From Elusimicrobiota bacterium (GTDB taxonomy: Bacteria > Elusimicrobiota > Elusimicrobia > UBA1565 > UBA9628): DNA of 6,211 nucleotides. A program made the translations under genes and the position numbers. Under the pieces are notes generated by a model. It did not search any database. It was not told the origin of the DNA and saw only the letters and a program-made list of their open reading frames with translations. The DNA lies in NCBI GenBank assembly GCA_028717525.1, contig JAQUNT010000155.1, forward strand, positions 1 through 6,211, given 5' to 3'. Below are positions 1-4,954 of the stretch, in pieces (within the stretch, counting starts at the first letter, position 1; every line of letters begins with the position of its first letter).

Positions 1-2
1 CC

Positions 3-944
3 CTCTTCTACGGGACGCCCGCGCTGGCGGTCCCGTTCCTGGACCTCCTGGCCCGCAAGAGCGCGGTCGTGGGGGTGCTCACCAACCCGGACAAGCCCGT
101 GGGCCGGAGCCTGCGCGTGCAGCCGCCCCCGGTCAAGGCCCGGGCCCTCGAACTGGGGCTGAGCGTCCTGCAGCCGGAGCGGCCCGCCGACGCGGTCGCG
201 CCGCTGGCCGCCCTCAAGCCGGAGCTGGCGGTGGCCGTGGCCTACGGCAAGTTCCTCCCCCCCGAGCTCCTGGCCGTCCCCGCGCTGGGCAGCCTCAACG
301 TCCATTTCTCCCTGCTGCCCAAGTACCGGGGCGCCGCGCCCGTGCAATGGAGCCTGGTGCGCGGCGAGTCCCGGACCGGGGTCACCGTGTTCTGGATCGA
401 GGGCGGGTTCGACACCGGCCCCGTCTTCCTGCAGCGCGGCCTCGACATCGGCCCGGACGAGGACGCCGGCGGGCTCTTCGCCCGGCTGAGCCCGCTGGGC
501 CTGCGGGCGCTGGAGGAGGCCCTCGACGAGCTCGGGGCGGGCCGCATCCGAAAGGAGCCCCAGGCCGGGCAGCCCAGTCTGGCCCCCCTCATCCGTCGGG
601 AGGACGCGCGCGTCTCTTTCTCCCAGCCCGCGCGGAGGATCCATGACCTCGTGCGCGGCCTGCGCCTGTGGCCCACGGCCTATATCGAGCTGCAGCCCCC
701 GGCGCCGCGCCTCGTGCAGGTGCACCGGACCCGGCTGCCCGGGCCCGACGGGGGCTCCGCCCGCGGCTCGGGCGCCGGCCTTATCCTCTGCATTGAACCC
801 CAAGGGGGTATTTTGGTACAATGCTCGGACTGCAGCAGTGTTTGGCTCCTTACGGTTCAACCCGAGGGTAAAAAGCCGGTAGCCGCTGCGGATTTTCTCA
901 ATGGCCTCCGCCTCGGCGTGGGGGACTTTTTGCCTTTGGCATGA
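3..944 (+). CDS. fmt: Methionyl-tRNA formyltransferase (5' end outside window)
   Basis: Transfers a formyl group from 10-formyl-tetrahydrofolate to the amino group of Met-tRNAfMet in the cytoplasm, making the initiator for bacterial translation. The reading frame is already open at position 3 and encodes LFYGTPALAVPFLDLLARK, matching the family N-terminus (FFGTPEFAVPSLEALL type), so only a few residues and the start codon are missing. Of 313 visible residues, the catalytic triad known from E. coli Fmt (Asn, His, Asp) is present as N99 and H101 in NVHFSLLPKYRGAAP and D137 in GGFDTGPVF. The C-terminal OB-like tRNA-binding domain ends with the typical QPEGKKPVAAADFLNGLRL. Length is normal for the family. 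The GTG at 69 is an internal Val codon, not the start. The stop overlaps the next start codon as ATGA (941-944). The last ~160 bases are clearly AT-richer than the rest and contain promoter-like sequence. Confidence 0.97.
   Translation, partial: LFYGTPALAVPFLDLLARKSAVVGVLTNPDKPVGRSLRVQPPPVKARALELGLSVLQPERPADAVAPLAALKPELAVAVAYGKFLPPELLAVPALGSLNVHFSLLPKYRGAAPVQWSLVRGESRTGVTVFWIEGGFDTGPVFLQRGLDIGPDEDAGGLFARLSPLGLRALEEALDELGAGRIRKEPQAGQPSLAPLIRREDARVSFSQPARRIHDLVRGLRLWPTAYIELQPPAPRLVQVHRTRLPGPDGGSARGSGAGLILCIEPQGGILVQCSDCSSVWLLTVQPEGKKPVAAADFLNGLRLGVGDFLPLA
793..822 (+). promoter_or_regulatory. Candidate sigma70-type promoter inside the 3' end of fmt
   Basis: A -35-like TTGAAC (793-798, 4 of 6 consensus bases) and a -10-like TACAAT (817-822, 5 of 6) are 18 bases apart. 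The -10 is preceded by TGG (814-816), which gives an extended -10 TGn. The region stands out because it is AT-rich inside very GC-rich coding DNA and uses codons rare in the rest of fmt (ATT, TTG, GTA, CAA). Transcription would start near 829, about 110 bases upstream of the PASTA gene, and could feed that gene, rpe and the ribosomal-protein genes. A small palindrome (ACCCC-AAG-GGGGT, 797-809) lies in the spacer. The prediction rests on sequence resemblance only. Confidence 0.45.
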
Positions 945-1909
945 CTTTCGACAACAAGAGGGAGGTTCGCTGGTGGGAAGCGGTAGGGGTAGGGCTGGCG
1001 CTGGCGGTCGCGGCCCTGGCTCTGCTGCAATGGGGGATAGAAGGCGTGATCCATGACCGCAAGACTCAGACCATGCCCGAGCTCAAGGGGAAGTCCATCG
1101 CCGCGGCCCTGGACCAGCTCGCCCCCCTCAACATCGGCTTGCGCAAGGAAGGGGCCGAGTTCAACGACGCCGTGCCCATGGCCTCCGTGCTGCGCCAGTA
1201 CCCGCCGGCCGGCACCGTGGTCCGCGAGGGCAAGATCGTCCGCGTGGTGGTCAGCCAGGGCGGGGAGACCGTCTTGACCCCGGCGATCGTGGGCCTGCCC
1301 CTGCGCAACGGCGAGATGCTCCTGCGCCAGAGCCAACTGGTCCTGGGCGAGGTCAACGAGAGCTACTCCCTTAAGTTCGAGAAGGGCACCGTCCTTTCCC
1401 AGGACCCCAAGGCCGAGGCCAGCGTCGAGCGCAACGCCCTGGTCAACGTGACGGTCTCAGGCGGACCGCCGCCGGCCGGGGTCGACCTCATGCCCGACTT
1501 CCTGCGCAAGAACATCTCCGAGGTCCAGGCCTGGGCCAACTCCGCGGGCACGACGCTGAGCTCGAGCAAGGACATGTCCTCCCCCTTCGCCTACGGGACC
1601 GTCCTGTCCCAGGATCCGGCTCCGGACACGGCCTTGGGCGCGTCCGCCAAGGTCTCCGTGGTCATCAGCGGCAAGCCCGGCAAGCCCGGGGAGACCGGCC
1701 CGGCCGTCACCAATTTCCACTACGAACTGCCGCGGGGCGGCGGCGAGAGCCTGGTGCGCATCGTGGTCTCCGACAAGTACGGCGAGCGCGAGCTCTTCAA
1801 CGGCCTGCGCCGGCCCGGCTCCAAGATCGACCTGCCGGTCCAGGAGACCGGCGGCGCGCACGTGCGCATCTTCCTCAACGGCATCCTCGTGGACGAGAGG
1901 GACATGTGA
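941..1909 (+). CDS. Membrane-anchored PASTA-domain protein, kinase-less PrkC-like ectodomain
   Basis: A 322-residue single-pass membrane protein. Residues 1-12 are a short charged cytoplasmic tail. Residues 13-31 form a hydrophobic helix (GVGLALAVAALALLQW) without a clear signal-peptidase site, so it is probably an anchor with the rest outside. Three PASTA repeats follow at about 45-107, 110-175 and 182-244. The second and third share the motif GTVLSQDP, and each ends in a VxVxxSxG-type strand. A Gly/Pro linker (245-255) leads to a C-terminal beta-rich domain (256-322, RIVVSDKYGERELFNG ... VRIFLNGILVDE) resembling the domain after the PASTA repeats in clostridial PrkC-type kinases. PASTA modules generally bind muropeptide or peptidoglycan fragments. 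No kinase domain is present: only 12 residues precede the membrane helix. It sits between fmt and rpe, where Firmicutes carry prkC. No Shine-Dalgarno is obvious; translation is probably coupled to fmt through the ATGA overlap. Ligand and partners are unknown. Confidence 0.9.
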   Translation: MTFDNKREVRWWEAVGVGLALAVAALALLQWGIEGVIHDRKTQTMPELKGKSIAAALDQLAPLNIGLRKEGAEFNDAVPMASVLRQYPPAGTVVREGKIVRVVVSQGGETVLTPAIVGLPLRNGEMLLRQSQLVLGEVNESYSLKFEKGTVLSQDPKAEASVERNALVNVTVSGGPPPAGVDLMPDFLRKNISEVQAWANSAGTTLSSSKDMSSPFAYGTVLSQDPAPDTALGASAKVSVVISGKPGKPGETGPAVTNFHYELPRGGGESLVRIVVSDKYGERELFNGLRRPGSKIDLPVQETGGAHVRIFLNGILVDERDM

Positions 1910-2604
1910 CCATGACCGCGGCCCGGACGGTTGAGATCGTGCCCTCCCTGCTCTCTGCGGACCTCTCCCGGCTGCCGGCCGAGCTGCGCCGGGTGCAGGA
2001 AGGAGGCGCCGAGTGGGTCACCGTGGACGTGATGGACGGGCACTTCGTCCCCAACCTGAGCTTCGGCCCCGATTTGGTGCGCGCCGTCAAGCGCCTGGCC
2101 CCCCTGCGCGTGGACGTCCATCTCATGGTGACCAATCCCGAAGCCGCGGCGCCCTGGTTCGTCAAGGCCGGGGCCGACCGCGTCATCTTCCATCTCGAGG
2201 CCAGCAGCGACCCGGGGGCCCTGGCGCGCGCGCTGCGCGCCCAAGGCGTCGAGGCGGGGATCGCGGTGAAGCCTGCGACTCCCGCCGACGGGCTGCTGCC
2301 CCTGCTGTCCGAGGCCGACCTGGCCCTGGTCATGACCGTGGAGCCGGGCTTCGGCGGGGCCGCCTTCCTGCCCGCGATGCTGCCCAAGATCGCGGCCGTG
2401 CGCCGGGACCTCGACGAGCGCGGGCTGCCCTGCCGCCTGCAGGTCGACGGCGGCGTCAATCTGGAGACGGTGGAGGCGGCGGCCGGCGCCGGGGCCGAGG
2501 TCCTGGTCGCGGGCGCCGGGGTCTTCGCCAGCGCCGACCCGGCGGGTACCATCCGCACCCTGCGCGCCAAGGCGCAGGCGGCCTATTCCGGGCGCGCAGG
2601 CTGA
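1906..2604 (+). CDS. rpe: Ribulose-phosphate 3-epimerase
   Basis: Interconverts D-ribulose 5-phosphate and D-xylulose 5-phosphate in the pentose phosphate pathway; a cytoplasmic metal-dependent TIM barrel. At 232 residues it has the normal length. Visible family motifs are VPSLLSADLSRL (residues 12-23), DVMDGHFVPNLSFG (41-54), DVHLMV (70-75), MTVEPGFGG (143-151) and QVDGGVN (179-185). Metal-ligand candidates are D41, H72 and D181. The first ligand, His in the conserved His-x-Asp before the DVMDG motif, is Thr here (T39), and the usual GFGGQ has Ala in place of Gln. The start is ambiguous. GTG at 1906 overlaps the upstream stop as GTGA and has GAGAGG five bases before it; ATG at 1912 would remove two residues and is equally compatible with homology. 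It closes the fmt-PASTA-rpe block and is followed by 25 bases and rpsP. Confidence 0.96.
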   Translation: MTMTAARTVEIVPSLLSADLSRLPAELRRVQEGGAEWVTVDVMDGHFVPNLSFGPDLVRAVKRLAPLRVDVHLMVTNPEAAAPWFVKAGADRVIFHLEASSDPGALARALRAQGVEAGIAVKPATPADGLLPLLSEADLALVMTVEPGFGGAAFLPAMLPKIAAVRRDLDERGLPCRLQVDGGVNLETVEAAAGAGAEVLVAGAGVFASADPAGTIRTLRAKAQAAYSGRAG

Positions 2605-2619
2605 ATTTGAGGAGTTCAC

Positions 2620-2627
2620 AGGAGGAG
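2620..2627 (+). promoter_or_regulatory. Strong Shine-Dalgarno for rpsP
   Basis: AGGAGGAG lies just before ATG 2630, with four bases between the AGGAGG core and the start. It is the best ribosome-binding site in the window and sits in the largest intergenic gap (25 bases), with another GAGGAG a few bases upstream. It fixes the rpsP start and suggests independent, high-level translation initiation, unlike the ATGA-coupled genes around it. Confidence 0.85.
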
Positions 2628-2629
2628 AC

Positions 2630-2935
2630 ATGTCCGTAGTCATCAGGTTGCAGAGGACGGGAAAACCCAAGCAGGCGCACTACCGCGTGGTCGCCATCGA
2701 GAAGAGCCGGGGCAGCACGGGCAGGCCCATCGAAGTCCTGGGCAGCTACGACCCCCGCGGCGAGACGATCAACAAGAAGCTGGTGGTGCGTCAGGACCGC
2801 TACGAGGCCTGGCGCAAGAACGGCGCCCTGCCTTCCGTGACGGTGGAGAAGCTGATGCGCCAGTCCCTGAAGAAGACCTCGGCGCCCGCGCCGGCCCCTG
2901 CCCCTTCGGCGCAGGCAGAGCAGGCCAAGCCATGA
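2630..2935 (+). CDS. rpsP: 30S ribosomal protein bS16
   Basis: A primary assembly protein of the 30S subunit body. The 101-residue product starts with the family signature region (VVIRLQRTGKPKQAHYRVV) and continues with IEVLGSYDPR and the KNGALPS-type segment preceding the C-terminal helix. The folded core ends near residue 83 (KLMRQSLKK). The last ~18 residues are a low-complexity Ala/Pro tail (APAPAPAPSAQAEQ), longer than in compact homologues. A strong ribosome-binding site precedes the ATG. The stop overlaps the khpA start as ATGA, so the two are probably co-translated. In many bacteria rpsP follows ffh; here it follows rpe. Confidence 0.97.
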   Translation: MSVVIRLQRTGKPKQAHYRVVAIEKSRGSTGRPIEVLGSYDPRGETINKKLVVRQDRYEAWRKNGALPSVTVEKLMRQSLKKTSAPAPAPAPSAQAEQAKP

Positions 2936-3159
2936 AGTCCCTCGCTCAATTCCTGGTCAAGAACCTGGCCGACCATCCGGACCAGGCCTCGGTGCAGGAC
3001 TCCGAGTCCGAGGGCGTCGTGACCCTGAAGCTGGTCGTGGCGGAGGAGGACAAGGGCAAGATCATCGGGAAGAAGGGCAAGGTGATCAAGGCCATCCGCT
3101 CCCTCGTCTCGGCCGCCGGGGCCAAGGCGCAGAGGCGGACCGTGGTGGACATCGACTAG
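2932..3159 (+). CDS. khpA: KH-domain RNA-binding protein KhpA (YlqC family)
   Basis: A 75-residue single-KH-domain protein of the family encoded between rpsP and rimM/trmD in many bacteria. In Gram-positives KhpA binds RNA, often with KhpB, and affects cell division and small-RNA regulation. The N-terminus (LAQFLVKNLADHPDQ) matches the family. The GxxG nucleic-acid-binding loop is GKKG at 46-49, in GKIIGKKGKVIKAIRSLV, and the protein ends RRTVVDID as usual. It has no good Shine-Dalgarno and starts inside the rpsP stop (ATGA), implying coupling. Only 18 bases separate it from trmD, leaving no room for the expected rimM. No KhpB is in the window. Confidence 0.94.
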   Translation: MKSLAQFLVKNLADHPDQASVQDSESEGVVTLKLVVAEEDKGKIIGKKGKVIKAIRSLVSAAGAKAQRRTVVDID

Positions 3160-3165
3160 CGGAGC

Positions 3166-3170
3166 GGAGA
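3166..3170 (+). promoter_or_regulatory. Shine-Dalgarno for trmD
   Basis: GGAGA lies seven bases before ATG 3178, with a second GGAG at 3161-3164. It supports this trmD start, which also matches the family N-terminus. Confidence 0.7.
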
Positions 3171-3177
3171 CGACGCG

Positions 3178-4416
3178 ATGCGCATCGACGTGGTGACGCT
3201 GTTCCCGGAGATGTTCGAGCCCGTGCTGGGCGCGAGCATCGTGGGCCGCGCCCGCGCGCGCGGCCTGCTCGAGCTGGGGACCGTCAACCCCCGCGACTTC
3301 GCTTCGGACCGGCACCGGACCGTCGACGACCGGCCTTTCGGCGGCGGCGCGGGCATGGTGCTCAAGGCCGAGCCCCTCTACCGTGCTCTGGAGAGCGTGC
3401 GCAAGCCCCGCAGCCGCGTGGTCTACCTCTCGCCGCAGGGCCGAAGATTCGACGCAGCCGCGGCGCGGCGGCTGGCTCGGGAGAAGCACTTGGTCCTGGT
3501 CTGCGGCCACTACGAGGGAGTCGACGAGCGGGTCCTGCGCTGCTGCGACGAGGAACTCTCGGTCGGGGACTTCGTACTCACGGGCGGGGAGCTCCCGGCG
3601 ATGATGGTGGCCGACGCCGTGGCGCGGCTTATCCCCGGCGTGCTCAAGAAGGAGGACGCGGCGCGCAAGGAGTCCTTCGAGGATGGGCTGCTGGAGCATC
3701 CGCACTACACCCGGCCTCGGGTCTGGAAGGGCCGCAAGGTGCCCGAGGCTCTGCTTTCCGGGGACCACGAGCGCATCGCGGACTGGCGGAGGGCCGCCTC
3801 GCGGCGCACGACCCGGCGCAAGCGTCCGGAGCTGCTGAAGACGGTGGGGCTGTTGCTGGCTCTGGCGCTGTCGGGCGCTCCGGCCCGGGCGGCGGAGCGG
3901 ACCTTCATGGAGCTGGCGGACCTAGTGGCGGCCCAGGGCGGTCCGGTGGAATTCACGCCCCGGGCGGCCCGCGATATGGGGCTGTCGGGGGCGCAGAAGG
4001 TCAAGGCGATCCTGTACAACTTCCAGGTTTCACCTGACCGACGGAGCCATTACTGCTACGTCGAATACGCGTCAACCGGCGGCCGGCCGAAGCCGACGGC
4101 CCTGATCTTCGACCGCACCCAGGCCCAGCGCAAGCCGGTGCCGGCCAAAGAGCAGGACAATATCTTCAACCTGCTCGCGCAGGCTCAGGGGACCGTCGAG
4201 ATGGAGACCGAGGTCTTTCTGCTCTCCCCCCGAGGCGCGCTGCGGCGGGCGTATCGCATCCGCATCGATGGCGGGAAGAAGGAGCGGGTGGCGCTCGACA
4301 TCAACGACTCCAAGGTCCGCGAGGCGTTCCGGCGGGAGTCGGATTTCATGCTCAAGACGGCGGCGCCGTTGACTTACCAAGCGTACAGTTATCCACCCAA
4401 GAGTCAGCTACGGTAA
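3178..4416 (+). CDS. trmD: tRNA (guanine37-N1)-methyltransferase with in-frame C-terminal extension
   Basis: Residues 1-220 are a complete TrmD, the trefoil-knot (SPOUT) enzyme that uses S-adenosylmethionine to make m1G37 in tRNAs and so prevents +1 frameshifting. Family motifs in order: LFPEMFEPVLG (8-18), DDRPFGGGAGM (50-60), YLSPQGR (83-89), LVCGHYEGVDER (107-118), DEELSVGDFVLTGGELPAM (124-142), GLLEHPHYTRP (170-180), and a C-terminal RRKRPELL (213-220) as in other TrmDs. E165 occupies the place of the catalytic Asp (D169 in H. influenzae numbering, as I recall it). TrmD normally ends soon after RPELL, at about 230-250 residues. Here the frame stays open for 192 more codons: a hydrophobic segment with a signal-peptidase-like ARA-A site (221-239) and then an unrecognised domain. 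It is either a true fusion or a second gene starting in frame at a non-ATG codon. rplS follows after 15 bases. Confidence 0.93.
   Translation: MRIDVVTLFPEMFEPVLGASIVGRARARGLLELGTVNPRDFASDRHRTVDDRPFGGGAGMVLKAEPLYRALESVRKPRSRVVYLSPQGRRFDAAAARRLAREKHLVLVCGHYEGVDERVLRCCDEELSVGDFVLTGGELPAMMVADAVARLIPGVLKKEDAARKESFEDGLLEHPHYTRPRVWKGRKVPEALLSGDHERIADWRRAASRRTTRRKRPELLKTVGLLLALALSGAPARAAERTFMELADLVAAQGGPVEFTPRAARDMGLSGAQKVKAILYNFQVSPDRRSHYCYVEYASTGGRPKPTALIFDRTQAQRKPVPAKEQDNIFNLLAQAQGTVEMETEVFLLSPRGALRRAYRIRIDGGKKERVALDINDSKVREAFRRESDFMLKTAAPLTYQAYSYPPKSQLR
3835..4416 (+). other. Signal-peptide-like segment plus unknown exported domain, in frame with trmD
   Basis: This is the part of the trmD reading frame that no TrmD needs. 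Read from the CTG at 3835 as an initiator it would begin MKTVGLLLALALSGAPARA, followed by AERT. That is a textbook signal peptide: one Lys, a short hydrophobic core and an A-x-A cleavage site before residue 239 of the full frame. A GTG start at 3844 is also in frame but would leave no positive charge. The mature part (about 239-412) has no motif I recognise. It is mixed alpha/beta in character, with YHC/Tyr-rich strands near 273-280 (RSHYCYVEYAS), an EVFLLSPRG strand near 345-353, and a polar C-terminus (SYPPKSQLR). Codon choice is visibly less GC-biased than in the TrmD part (for example 4021-4080 and 4360-4416). It may be a separate secreted protein or a tethered TrmD domain. Confidence 0.55.
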
Positions 4417-4419
4417 AAT

Positions 4420-4424
4420 AGGAG
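4420..4424 (+). promoter_or_regulatory. Shine-Dalgarno for rplS
   Basis: AGGAG lies seven bases before ATG 4432, right after the trmD-frame stop TAA (4414-4416). Spacing and sequence are standard, and it supports the rplS start. Confidence 0.75.
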
Positions 4425-4431
4425 ACGAGCC

Positions 4432-4941
4432 ATGGTTGCAGCAGAACAGGCGAAGAAGCAGTTCCCGGACTTCCGTCCGGGCGACACGATCCGGGTGTTC
4501 ATCAAGGTCGTGGAAGGCGACAGCGAGCGCGTCCAGGTCTTCGAGGGCACGTGCTTGGGGCGGCGGGGCCGTGGAGACGGAGCGAGCTTCACCGTGCGCA
4601 AGGTGTCCTTCGGCGTGGGCGTGGAGCGGACCTTCCCCCTGTTCTCCCCGCACATCGAGAAGATCGAGGTGACGATGTCCGGCAAGGTCCGCCGGGCCAA
4701 GCTCTACTACCTGCGGGCCCTGAGCGGCCGCGCGGCGCGCGTTGAGGAGGTCGACCGCCCGGCGCCCTCCAACGGGACGGCCCCGGAGGCCGCCCCCGCC
4801 GAGGCTCCCGCCCCCGCGGCCGAGGCCAATCAGGCCCAGCCCGCGGCGGCGCCGGTCCGCGCCGAGACCGAGAAGCCCCACTCGGCAGAGATCAAGAAGG
4901 GCAAGGCGGCCGCGGTCAAGGCCGGCTCTGCGGCCAAGTAG
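4432..4941 (+). CDS. rplS: 50S ribosomal protein bL19 with long low-complexity tail
   Basis: A large-subunit protein located at the 30S-50S interface (bridge region). The core matches bL19 throughout: [22 protein letters not shown] near 14-35, [12 protein letters not shown] (38-49), [18 protein letters not shown] (53-70), SPHIEKIEV (72-80) and [17 protein letters not shown] (87-103). The E. coli protein ends at about 115 residues, just after this point. Here 169 residues are encoded, and about 106-169 form an Ala/Pro/Glu-rich tail ending in a basic, Lys/Ala-rich stretch ([15 protein letters not shown]). The tail has no recognisable fold and is probably disordered. The gene follows trmD and precedes rnhB, the common bacterial order. 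The rnhB frame is also open through the tail, but that reading is a Pro/Arg shadow. Confidence 0.97.
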   Translation: MVAAEQAKKQFPDFRPGDTIRVFIKVVEGDSERVQVFEGTCLGRRGRGDGASFTVRKVSFGVGVERTFPLFSPHIEKIEVTMSGKVRRAKLYYLRALSGRAARVEEVDRPAPSNGTAPEAAPAEAPAPAAEANQAQPAAAPVRAETEKPHSAEIKKGKAAAVKAGSAAK

Positions 4942-4954
4942 CCCGTCCGTGCCC

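Noticed and set aside
905..931. GC-rich inverted segment followed by TTTTT at the end of fmt, resembling a terminator
   Set aside because: The stem is only about four clean pairs with a two-base loop, then mismatches. It would cut transcription just before a coupled ATGA overlap.
1912..1914. ATG 1912 as the rpe start instead of GTG 1906
   Set aside because: It cannot be excluded, but GTG 1906 has better Shine-Dalgarno spacing and the 4-base overlap seen at other junctions here. The difference is two residues.
1720..3768. Long minus-strand open frames (1720-2670 and 2800-3768)
   Set aside because: They lie exactly opposite well-supported genes (rpe; rpsP-khpA-trmD), are low-complexity Arg/Gly/His/Asp-rich, and match no family. 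They are the expected shadows in GC-rich DNA.
4389..4397. TTATCCACC, one mismatch from a DnaA box
   Set aside because: It is a single site at the end of a coding frame with no cluster, AT-rich unwinding region or dnaA/dnaN context.
4369..4419. TTGACT (4369-4374) and TAAAAT (4414-4419) as a promoter for rplS
   Set aside because: The spacing is 39 bases, and no acceptable partner exists at 16-19 bases for either element.
4742..4954. Upstream extension of the rnhB frame through the rplS tail
   Set aside because: The translation is a Pro/Arg low-complexity shadow of the Ala/Pro-coding rplS tail. Family homology starts only after 4955.
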